From contig JAAZCN010000312.1 in NCBI GenBank assembly GCA_012513245.1, positions 1 through 16,083 of the forward strand: a DNA stretch of 16,083 bases, given 5' to 3'. The stretch comes from Synergistaceae bacterium (lineage in GTDB: Bacteria > Synergistota > Synergistia > Synergistales > Synergistaceae). Within the stretch, counting starts at the first letter, position 1. Each line of letters opens with the position of its first letter. Both the position numbers and the translations under genes were made by a program. Under the pieces are notes generated by a model that did no database searches, was not told the origin of the DNA, and was given only the letters and a program-made list of their open reading frames with translations. Positions 8,255-14,936 of the stretch are shown here, piece after piece.

Positions 8255-8332
8255 GGATAATATTACCTGTTCTTAAAAAAACATTAGAAAACATAAAAAT
8301 ATTGTAAGTCAGTGTGCCCGGCAGGGCCACCT

Positions 8333-8363
8333 AAAATAAAATGGTCCGGCACGCCGGACCATT
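8333..8363 (-). terminator. Intrinsic terminator of lat
   Basis: On the minus strand, a perfect GC-rich hairpin (10-bp stem 8340-8349 with 8354-8363, 4-base loop) begins 32 bases after the lat stop. A T-rich run (TTATTTT) follows immediately. The stem is almost fully palindromic (GGTCCGGCACGCCGGACC). A second, imperfect hairpin (8314-8330, GTG-CCC paired with GGG-CAC with one bulged base) follows. Confidence 0.9.
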
Positions 8364-8395
8364 CTCATTCAAAACAAATCTGTCTGGTCTGTTTA

Positions 8396-9763
8396 TTACT
8401 TCTTAAAAACAGCCTTTGCTGCCTTGCGTGATACCTCGATACCTTTTTCAAGGTCTGCGATCGGTACGTTAAGGGCCGGGCGGAAACGGACTGTATTTGC
8501 GCCGCAACCCAAGATAAGCATGTGGTTCGCGTGACATTCCTTGAGGAACTTGTCACGAAGCTCGGGTGAGCAGATGTCGTATGCACACATAAGTCCTTTG
8601 CCTCTGACATTCCTTATAAATTCAGGGAATTCTGCCTGAAGTTCATGGAGCCCTTTGAGAAGTGCGGGGCCTGCTACATTGCTTACATAGTCAAGAACTT
8701 TCTCTTCGCGATAGATCTCAAGGTACTTAGCTGAACGTACCATGTCTACCGTGTTGCCGCCCCATGTTGAATTGATACGGCTTGAAACAGTAAAGCAGTT
8801 TTTCTCAACTTCATCTACTCTCGGGCCTGCTACAAGTCCGCATATCTGAGCTTTCTTACCAAAAGCGAAAATATCGGGTTTTACAGGCGTGTGGTGCTCC
8901 CACGCCCACATCTTGCCCGTAATACCCATGCCGCACTGTACTTCGTCAAAAATCAGCATAATATCTGACTCATCACAAATGTTACGCACCTGCTGAAAGT
9001 ACTCTGTGCGGAAGTGGTTGTCTCCGCCTTCGCCCTGGACCGTCTCAGCGATGAAAGCTGCGATGCCATTCGGATCGTCGGCTATGGCCTGTTTGATCTG
9101 TTTCAGTGACTGCGCTTCAAGCCACTCCACTCCTCCGATGTGATCTTCAAGCGGGAATGTGACCTTGGGGTTAAGGACCCGCGGCCATTCAGTAAATTTG
9201 GCGAAACGCTGGTGCTTATTGGGGTCATTGGTGTTCGTTACAGAAAGAGTGTATCCGCTGCGGCCGTGAAACGCTTCGTTTAGGTGCATGATCTTGGTTC
9301 CAACTTTGCCGTTATAAGCTTCGCCCTTTGTAATTTTACCGGCGGCAAGAAGTTTGCTGACTTTCCAGTCCATAGCAACCTTAAAGGTATTCTCGACAGC
9401 CAGTGTTCCGTAATCGATGAAGAATGTATGGTTGTATCCTTTAGGAACAGCAACCTCTCCGAACATTTTCACAAATTCAGCCATTTCCTGCGTATAAACA
9501 TCAGAATTTGCGACCTTGTTTATCGCAACGCGGAATATCTTTTCTTTGAATTCAGGGGATTCGAGCTTTGGGTGGTTCATTCCAAAAGGTGAAGACGCAA
9601 AGAAAGTGTAGAAGTCAAGCCAATCGACTCCGCTTACTGAATCATGAATGTGGCTGCCTTTGGATTTTTCCATATCAATAACGATATCGAAACCATCTCT
9701 GAGCATAAGGCTTTCAATTGTCTTGAAAACATCCTTGGGTGCTACCGAATATTTTGCTGTCAT
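8396..9763 (-). CDS. lat: L-lysine 6-aminotransferase (lysine epsilon-aminotransferase)
   Basis: A PLP-dependent class III aminotransferase that moves the epsilon-amino group of lysine to 2-oxoglutarate, giving 2-aminoadipate 6-semialdehyde (cyclising to piperideine-6-carboxylate). The 455-residue product matches the Lat type throughout: the FIDYGTLAVENTFKVA region, HGRSGYTLSVTNT (166-178), AETVQGEGGDNHFR (239-252), the PLP-binding Asp in LIFDEVQCGMG (270-280), and the Schiff-base lysine in FGKKAQICG (301-309). RINSTWGGN is also typical. The ATG at 9761-9763 is fixed by a perfect AAGGAGGT 7 bases upstream; the frame is open a further 30 bases but that is not used. It is a single-gene unit, preceded by a long dyad-rich control region and closed by an intrinsic terminator. 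Lysine catabolism fits an amino-acid fermenter, but no dehydrogenase for the semialdehyde is in the window. Confidence 0.93.
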   Translation of the reverse strand: MTAKYSVAPKDVFKTIESLMLRDGFDIVIDMEKSKGSHIHDSVSGVDWLDFYTFFASSPFGMNHPKLESPEFKEKIFRVAINKVANSDVYTQEMAEFVKMFGEVAVPKGYNHTFFIDYGTLAVENTFKVAMDWKVSKLLAAGKITKGEAYNGKVGTKIMHLNEAFHGRSGYTLSVTNTNDPNKHQRFAKFTEWPRVLNPKVTFPLEDHIGGVEWLEAQSLKQIKQAIADDPNGIAAFIAETVQGEGGDNHFRTEYFQQVRNICDESDIMLIFDEVQCGMGITGKMWAWEHHTPVKPDIFAFGKKAQICGLVAGPRVDEVEKNCFTVSSRINSTWGGNTVDMVRSAKYLEIYREEKVLDYVSNVAGPALLKGLHELQAEFPEFIRNVRGKGLMCAYDICSPELRDKFLKECHANHMLILGCGANTVRFRPALNVPIADLEKGIEVSRKAAKAVFKK

Positions 9764-9850
9764 TTGTATTACCTCCTTATAATTTTGCACCAAATATCAT
9801 AATTGGTTCATTATTATTTACGACCCGCACTACTAGTTTAATGTTACTTT

Positions 9851-9863
9851 TTGCTTAAAGCAA
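9851..9863. repeat. Inverted repeat TTGCTT-A-AAGCAA
   Basis: A perfect 6-bp dyad with a single central base. It lies only 2 bases from the dyad at 9866-9884 and about 90 bases upstream of lat. The side-by-side placement suggests two protein sites or a structured leader. Confidence 0.45.
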
Positions 9864-9865
9864 GA

Positions 9866-9884
9866 CTGTATTTCCAGAATACAG
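9866..9884. repeat. Inverted repeat, possible operator
   Basis: CTGTATT and AATACAG form a perfect 7-bp dyad around 5 bases, about 105 bases upstream of the lat start. It overlaps the candidate -10. It could be a dimeric repressor or activator site, or a small RNA stem; sequence alone does not decide. Confidence 0.45.
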
Positions 9885-9907
9885 CATACAATTCACTCCG
9901 AGAGCAA
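9878..9907 (-). promoter_or_regulatory. lat: Candidate lat promoter
   Basis: On the minus strand, TTGCTC (complement of 9902-9907), an 18-base spacer, and TGTATT (9878-9883) preceded by TGC form a weak -35 with an extended -10-like element. The -10 lies inside one arm of the dyad at 9866-9884, so a regulator bound there would block it. Both hexamers match consensus poorly, so this is only a candidate. Confidence 0.25.
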
Positions 9908-10218
9908 CCTTGGTTTGCTGTGAGTTAAACATGTTTTAATAAAAAATCAAAAGATTTTTAAAGAATTTTAAAATTATTATTGGTTTTACATTTGAATAAT
10001 GAAATATGGTACACTTGCAAGTTGCTCTATGTACCCTTGTTTATTAGTCGGATTAAATTGAACTAATAATTCTCAATGCTATTTAATTTTTATAGTTAAG
10101 CTTAAATAATATTCCGGTCAAATTTATTCGTTATAAAAAATGAATTGCCCGTCTTTATTAGTTACTTTTTTTAAAAATAATGCTCCGTTATATAAAAAAT
10201 GTTTTAAGTAACCCTTCT

Positions 10219-11256
10219 TTATCTTCCTTTGTATCCACGCCTGGTCGCAGAATAAATGGCCCCGGTCTCTTTGAGTTTATCGATCGATTCAAGAGCTATG
10301 CCTGTTCCCAGCGCAACACACTCAGAGGCAGATTCAGCAACTACAGCGTTTATGTCTGTTTCCTCTATTATAAGCTGATCAAGCCCATTAAGGAAGGCTC
10401 CTCCGCCTGTAAGGATTATTCCTCTGTCAATTACGTCAGCTGCAAGTTCCGGAGGTGTTTTTTCCAAAACTCTCTTGATGCCGGCGATTATGGCTCCGAC
10501 AGGTTCTTCTATTGCCCTTGCAACATCAGAGCTGCTTATAGTTATCTGTCTTGGAAGTCCCTGGACCAGATCACGTCCTCTGATGTCCATTGTCTTCTCC
10601 GGCGTTCTTTCTCTGCATGATCCTATTGTTTTTTTGAGATACTCGGCAGTCTGTTCTCCAATGGCCAGGTTATACTGACGTCTCATATACCTGATTATGG
10701 CTTCGTCAAATTTGTCTCCTCCGACACGAAGAGATTCAAATACGACAAGACCACCAAGAGAGACTATTGCGACATCTGTAGTTCCGCCTCCGATATCTAC
10801 TATCATGTTTCCTACCGGTTCACCTACAGGCATGTTGGCTCCGATCGCAGCGGCCATAGGTTCCTCGATCAAATATGCCTCTTTCGCACCAACTTCAAGT
10901 GCGGCTTCGAGGACAGCTCGCCTCTCTACGTCGGTCGCTCCGGCAGGGACACCTATCATGACTCTGTGTCTTACGATCCTCTCTATGCCGGATGTTACCT
11001 TTTTGATGAACTCCCGCAGCATTACTTCTGTCATTGTATAGTCTGCAATTACACCGTCCCTCAGAGGACGTATCGCAACCACATTTTCAGGTGTCCTTCC
11101 GATCATGACCTTGGCATCCTCACCTACTGACAGGATCTTGCCTGAATTCTGGTCGAGAGCTACTACAGAGGGTTCCCTGAGTACGACTCCTTTTCCTTTT
11201 ATGAAAACTATTACGGTTGCAGTTCCGAGATCTATTCCTATATCTTTGCTCCACAA
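10219..11256 (-). CDS. mreB: Rod shape-determining protein MreB/Mbl (bacterial actin)
   Basis: A 345-residue actin-like ATPase that polymerises under the inner membrane and directs lateral wall synthesis. The actin-fold signatures are clear: phosphate-1 loop GIDLGTATV (7-15), phosphate-2/connect region VDIGGGTTDVAIV (about 153-165), the RGRDLVQGLPR segment, and the C-terminal adenosine motif IILTGGGAFLNGLD. The N-terminal DIGIDLGTA and the KGKGVVLREPSVVALD block resemble both MreB and B. subtilis Mbl, so the paralogue type is not certain. The start is TTG at 11254-11256, with GGGAGGC 8 bases upstream and no ATG nearby. It follows truA by 73 bases. mreC and mreD are not next to it, unlike in many rods. 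Confidence 0.95.
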   Translation of the reverse strand: MWSKDIGIDLGTATVIVFIKGKGVVLREPSVVALDQNSGKILSVGEDAKVMIGRTPENVVAIRPLRDGVIADYTMTEVMLREFIKKVTSGIERIVRHRVMIGVPAGATDVERRAVLEAALEVGAKEAYLIEEPMAAAIGANMPVGEPVGNMIVDIGGGTTDVAIVSLGGLVVFESLRVGGDKFDEAIIRYMRRQYNLAIGEQTAEYLKKTIGSCRERTPEKTMDIRGRDLVQGLPRQITISSSDVARAIEEPVGAIIAGIKRVLEKTPPELAADVIDRGIILTGGGAFLNGLDQLIIEETDINAVVAESASECVALGTGIALESIDKLKETGAIYSATRRGYKGR

Positions 11257-11329
11257 ATCAGTCAGCCTCCCAAACTATCTAGGACACCCTGCAAAGGCTC
11301 CCACTCTTGAACAACGAAATCATTTTACA

Positions 11330-12112
11330 TCAAAGAGTTCTATCGTGGCTATTCCACAAATGCTCTCCGTAATTTATTCTCCACAAAAAAAGACCGTTGG
11401 GCGGAAAAGTCCTTCCTGCAAAGCTTTTTTCAGACCCTGGTTCAAAAAGAGTATTTATCCACTCAGGTTCTTTTTCTCCTTTAGCAACAAGCACGAGATT
11501 TCCCATTATCATCCTCACCATATTCGTCAAAAAACCACTGCCGGCGACTCTCAACCAAACGAAGGACCCACGCTTGCGCAGTTTCACTTTGTACATATTT
11601 CTGACAGGATTATCAGGAATTTTACATGTACGGCAAAAATTTGAAAAATCATGTTCACCCTCAAGAAAACGGCAGGCTTCGGAAGCAAGTCCCCAATCGT
11701 ATTTATCGCCTCTTATCCAGTGAACAAATGGCGCAATATGTGGATATATAGTCTTTCCGGTCCACATAAAATAGATATATTCCCTTTTAAGAGCATTATA
11801 CCTTGCATGGAAATCAGGCCTTGTTTTAGTCAGCCTCATTGCAGAGATACCTTCGGGAAGGTTGGAATTCAAAGCCATCAATAATCTGAATTCGTCCCAT
11901 TCCTTTGACATGTCGAAACTGCATACCTGAGCTCTGGCGTGAACTCCTGAGTCTGTCCTGCCTGCACCTGCCACAGAAACAGGCTGCTTATTAAGCATAG
12001 AGAGGACCCTTTCAACACTCTCCTGAACAGAGAGCCTCTCAGGCTGCAGCTGCCACCCGGCGTAAAGTGCACCATTATAACTCAATTCGGCAGCATACCT
12101 GGTCATCTTCAC
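11330..12112 (-). CDS. truA: tRNA pseudouridine(38-40) synthase TruA
   Basis: Converts uridines 38-40 of the tRNA anticodon arm to pseudouridine; 260 residues, normal for the family. The catalytic aspartate sits in AGAGRTDSGVHA (48-59, Asp54). FHARYNALKREYIY, the HDFSNFCR segment and GSGFLTNMVRMIMGNL are further TruA signatures. The start is GTG at 12110-12112, overlapping the ecfT stop (ATGTGA) by 4 bases; an ATG two codons in (12104-12106) is the alternative. The tight coupling to ecfT and the order ecfA1-ecfA2-ecfT-truA are well known from Firmicutes and related groups. Confidence 0.96.
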   Translation of the reverse strand: MKMTRYAAELSYNGALYAGWQLQPERLSVQESVERVLSMLNKQPVSVAGAGRTDSGVHARAQVCSFDMSKEWDEFRLLMALNSNLPEGISAMRLTKTRPDFHARYNALKREYIYFMWTGKTIYPHIAPFVHWIRGDKYDWGLASEACRFLEGEHDFSNFCRTCKIPDNPVRNMYKVKLRKRGSFVWLRVAGSGFLTNMVRMIMGNLVLVAKGEKEPEWINTLFEPGSEKSFAGRTFPPNGLFLWRINYGEHLWNSHDRTL

Positions 12113-12918
12113 ATAAACCTATTCATATAAATCACTGCAACAGAAAAAATAATGAAGGCTGTCAAAGCTTTATTTTCAGCACTTCCCCAAGTAAGCGGAT
12201 ACATTCTTACTCTGCCTTTTCCGCCTCTGTAACATCTTGCTTCCATTGCGGAAGCAAGTGTGTCTGCACGTTTAAACACAAGTACAAATAGCGGTATAAG
12301 AACAGGAATATATGCTTTGCCCCTTTTTATAAGCCCCCCGCTCACAAAATCTGCCCCTCTGGAAACCTGTGCATTTATGATCCTTTCGGTCTCTTCAAAA
12401 AGTGTAGGTATAAATCTCAGAGCTATCGTCATCATCATTGCCACCTCATGAGCAGGAAACCCAAAGCGTTTCAGTGGTCCAAAACCTGCTTCCATACCGT
12501 CAGAAAGTTCGGAAGGGCTGGTAGTAAAAGTAAGTAAGGCAGTGAATAAAACCAGCAGGTATAGTCTCAGTCCCATTTGAAAAGCTGTCAAAGCCCCTTC
12601 GGCACTGGCTTTTAGAGGCCCTATAGAAAAAAGTATGGTGCTTCCGCCTGTAAAAAAGATATGAAGAAAAGATGTAAAAATTATAAGCATCAGTATTGGT
12701 TTAGCTGATTTAATCAGCGTTCTTGCAGGTATTTTTGATACTTTTGCCAAAAATATTATTAAAAATGTCCACATTGTCATAGCAGGAAAATTATCGGACA
12801 TAAAAATCAAAATCATAGAAAGCACTGTAATAAAGAGCTTACAGCGCGGGTCGAGTTCATGAATAAAAGAATCGGCCGGAATATACTGACCCAGCGTAAC
12901 ACCTTTGATCAATGACAT
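12109..12918 (-). CDS. ecfT: ECF transporter transmembrane component EcfT
   Basis: The membrane scaffold of an energy-coupling factor importer, which links the two ATPases to exchangeable substrate-binding S components for vitamins or metals. The 269-residue protein has about six to seven hydrophobic segments (roughly 27-61, 72-90, 116-132, 158-172, 203-216, 250-267). A cytoplasmic region carries the two coupling motifs: SRGADF (186-191, usually ARG) and EARCYRGG (226-233). The ATG at 12916-12918 lies within the last codons of ecfA2 (10-base overlap), with AAGGCGG upstream. No S-component gene is in the window, so this is probably the shared group II module. Confidence 0.95.
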   Translation of the reverse strand: MSLIKGVTLGQYIPADSFIHELDPRCKLFITVLSMILIFMSDNFPAMTMWTFLIIFLAKVSKIPARTLIKSAKPILMLIIFTSFLHIFFTGGSTILFSIGPLKASAEGALTAFQMGLRLYLLVLFTALLTFTTSPSELSDGMEAGFGPLKRFGFPAHEVAMMMTIALRFIPTLFEETERIINAQVSRGADFVSGGLIKRGKAYIPVLIPLFVLVFKRADTLASAMEARCYRGGKGRVRMYPLTWGSAENKALTAFIIFSVAVIYMNRFM

Positions 12919-13757
12919 TTTATTTTTGCCGCCTTAAGCTGTTCTGCCAACCCATATGGGTCTGATGTTACATCTTCTATCCGGCCATTTTTTTTCAATT
13001 CGTAAGAAAGAGAAAGTATATCAGGAAGAATGAGGCCTTTGACGTTAATGTTGGACAGCATCTCCGATATCTCTGAAGGTGTGCCGTATGCGGTTACCGT
13101 CCCTTCTGAAATGATCAGCAGACTATCGCTGATATTCAATGCCAGTTCGAGGTCGTGTGTTATGTGTATCACACATACCCCTTTTTCAGACATATATCTT
13201 AAAAGGGTAATAAGTTCGCAGACTCCGTTAAAATCAAGTCCTGCGGTTGGTTCATCGAGAACCAGATAACCGGGATCTGATGCAAGCACAGAGGCTATTG
13301 CCACGCGTCTTTTCTCTCCGCCTGAGAGCATGAAAGGGTTAGATGAGGCAAAGGATGTGTCAAGTCCGATCAGATCCATTGCACCAAGAACTCTTTTTTC
13401 CAGAACATCTCCCCTCAGCCCCCAGTTATAAGGTCCAAATGAAATCTCATCCCGAACTGTTTCAGCAAATATCTGCTGTTCCGGATACTGGAATACAAGA
13501 CCAACTGACTGACGGATCTTCCTTAAGTTTTCGGTGTTTCCGCCGATCTTTATCCCATCAACGATCACTTCACCGGACTGAGGGACCATAAGACCATTTA
13601 AATGCATTGCCAGTGTAGATTTCCCGCTGCCGGTATGGCCGACTATCGAAAGGATCTCACCCCTCTTTGCGTCAAATGAAACATTTTGAAGTGCTTTCGC
13701 TTCTGTAGGCAAACCGGGATTATAGGTAAAACTTAGATCTTTTACGGTAAGAGGCAT
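12909..13757 (-). CDS. ecfA2: ECF transporter ATP-binding protein EcfA2
   Basis: The second ATPase of the ECF importer; 282 residues. Walker A GHTGSGKST (40-48), a Q-loop FQYPEQQIFAETV (89-101) of the form typical of EcfA2, signature LSGGEKRR (144-151), Walker B YLVLDEP (164-170) and switch His201 in ITHD are all intact. The ATG at 13755-13757 overlaps the end of ecfA1 by 16 bases and has AGGGA 7 bases upstream. The C-terminal extension after the nucleotide-binding domain (about 235-282) matches the EcfA family and helps the two ATPases pair. Confidence 0.95.
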   Translation of the reverse strand: MPLTVKDLSFTYNPGLPTEAKALQNVSFDAKRGEILSIVGHTGSGKSTLAMHLNGLMVPQSGEVIVDGIKIGGNTENLRKIRQSVGLVFQYPEQQIFAETVRDEISFGPYNWGLRGDVLEKRVLGAMDLIGLDTSFASSNPFMLSGGEKRRVAIASVLASDPGYLVLDEPTAGLDFNGVCELITLLRYMSEKGVCVIHITHDLELALNISDSLLIISEGTVTAYGTPSEISEMLSNINVKGLILPDILSLSYELKKNGRIEDVTSDPYGLAEQLKAAKIKCH

Positions 13758-14578
13758 AGTTTTTCCCTGATCTCCCTTATTTCGGTCTTTGTCGATCCGG
13801 GTATAATACCGCTCTTTACAAGCTCTTCTTTGAGAACAGCAAGAGGCGGTTTAGCAAACCCCATTTCCTTTAGATCATCCTCAGATGTAGATAAAAAATC
13901 TTCTGTTTTCCCCTGCCAGGATATTTGACCATCCGTTATGACAACTGTTCTGTCTGAGTTAAGTATCTCATCAAGCCTATGCGTTACCTGAACGATAGTA
14001 CATCCGGAACTATGTTCCCGTTTGATCAGGTCCAGGAAATTTTTTCTGGACTCCGGGTCCAGCATAGACATTGCTTCATCTAGCAGGAGCGCTCCGGGCC
14101 TTATGGCAAGGACTCCCGCAAGTGCAAGCCTTTGCTTTTGACCGCCTGAGAGGGAAGAGACTGCATGTTTTCTTTTTTCCCAAAGGCCGACTCCAACAAG
14201 AGCCTCTTTCACCCTGTTTATTATCTCATCAGAGGACAGCCCAAGATTTTCAGGCCCGAAAGCTGTGTCTTCTTCAACTACTGAAGCGACTATCTGATCT
14301 TCCGGATTTTGGAATACTATAGAGACTTTTGACCTTATCATCTCAATTGCCCTTGCCTCTTTTGTATTTAACCCGTCAACAAAACAACGGCCCTGCGATG
14401 GTAGCAGCAGGGCATTAAACAATTTTAGCAAAGTAGATTTCCCTGACCCGTTAGGCCCGAGGAGTGCAACCCACTCGCCGGCGCGAATTTCCAGATCTAT
14501 GCCTTTTAGGGCTTTTTTTTCAATATCCGGGTACCGGAACTCCGCGCCATCGAGATAAAGTGTCGTGCCTGAACTCAT
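13742..14578 (-). CDS. ecfA1: ECF transporter ATP-binding protein EcfA1
   Basis: The first ATPase of the ECF importer; 278 residues. Walker A GPNGSGKST (41-49), the EcfA1-type Q-loop FQNPEDQIVASVVEEDTAFGPEN (89-111), signature LSGGQKQR (143-150), Walker B with the EcfA1 form LLLDEAMSMLDP (164-175), and His200. The frame stays open to 14638 inside rplQ. The ATG at 14576-14578, 4 bases after the rplQ stop, gives the normal N-terminus. It has no good ribosome binding site, so it is probably translated by ribosomes that have just finished rplQ. Confidence 0.95.
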   Translation of the reverse strand: MSSGTTLYLDGAEFRYPDIEKKALKGIDLEIRAGEWVALLGPNGSGKSTLLKLFNALLLPSQGRCFVDGLNTKEARAIEMIRSKVSIVFQNPEDQIVASVVEEDTAFGPENLGLSSDEIINRVKEALVGVGLWEKRKHAVSSLSGGQKQRLALAGVLAIRPGALLLDEAMSMLDPESRKNFLDLIKREHSSGCTIVQVTHRLDEILNSDRTVVITDGQISWQGKTEDFLSTSEDDLKEMGFAKPPLAVLKEELVKSGIIPGSTKTEIREIREKLCLLP

Positions 14579-14582
14579 TAAA

Positions 14583-14936
14583 TTATTCGACCAGCTGTAT
14601 AACCGCCATCTCGGAAGCATCACCGACACGGGCGCCAAGTTTTACGATCCTTGTATAGCCACCTTTGCGGTCAGCATATTTCGGTCCAAGTTCATTGAAA
14701 AGCTTTGTTACAGCCTCTTTATGCGGTAAGCGTGCCACGACAAGACGACGGTCATTGAGGTTGCCTGATCTAGCCTTTGTAATAAGCTTCTCGGCTACTC
14801 TGCGAACTTCCTTTGCCTTGGTCGTTGTAGTCACAATGCTGCCCTCAATGAAGAGACTGGCTGCCATATTCCCGAGCATGGCCCACCTATGGGAACTGCA
14901 GCGTCCCAACCGCCTTGTTGATACGCGGTGTCTCAT
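14583..14936 (-). CDS. rplQ: 50S ribosomal protein L17
   Basis: Large-subunit ribosomal protein; 117 residues, the usual length. The MRHRVSTRRLGRCSSHRWAML start, the SIVTTTTKAKEVRRVAEKLIT block and GGYTRIVKLGARVGDASEMAVIQL are all diagnostic. The ATG at 14934-14936 directly abuts the rpoA stop TAA, and AAGGAGG sits 8 bases upstream inside rpoA, so the pair is translationally coupled. Confidence 0.98.
   Translation of the reverse strand: MRHRVSTRRLGRCSSHRWAMLGNMAASLFIEGSIVTTTTKAKEVRRVAEKLITKARSGNLNDRRLVVARLPHKEAVTKLFNELGPKYADRKGGYTRIVKLGARVGDASEMAVIQLVE

Larger units (their letters stand above)
9764..10218 (-). promoter_or_regulatory. AT-rich, dyad-dense intergenic region upstream of lat
   Basis: 455 bases without a credible gene, much more AT-rich than the flanking coding sequence. 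It holds the 3' flank of mreB and the leader of lat. Perfect inverted repeats seen: TTGCTT-A-AAGCAA (9851-9863), CTGTATT-5-AATACAG (9866-9884), AAAAATC-4-GATTTTT (9942-9959), AATTTTAAAATT (9964-9975), CTTGCAAG (10014-10021) nested in GGTACA...TGTACC (10008-10035), and AGAGCAAC/GTTGCTCT (9901-9908 with 10021-10028). The part nearest mreB has only a long AT-rich inverted repeat (GTTACTT 10161-10167, AAGTAAC 10206-10212), which is not a convincing terminator. I see no lysine riboswitch-like structure. Confidence 0.6.

Noticed and set aside
9866..9884. CTGTATT...AATACAG as a LexA (SOS) box
   Set aside because: The half-sites are CTG-N13-CAG rather than the CTG-N10-CAG of the E. coli-type box, and lat is not an SOS gene.
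10161..10212. GTTACTT/AAGTAAC as the mreB terminator
   Set aside because: The loop of 38 bases and the A/T-only interior do not make a convincing intrinsic terminator; left as a weak inverted repeat.
9764..10218. Lysine riboswitch before lat
   Set aside because: The region is AT-rich with short simple dyads and lacks the GC-rich multi-helix junction expected of the L-box.
14579..14638. N-terminal extension of EcfA1 inside rplQ
   Set aside because: The added residues are not part of the ATPase fold and overlap conserved rplQ codons.
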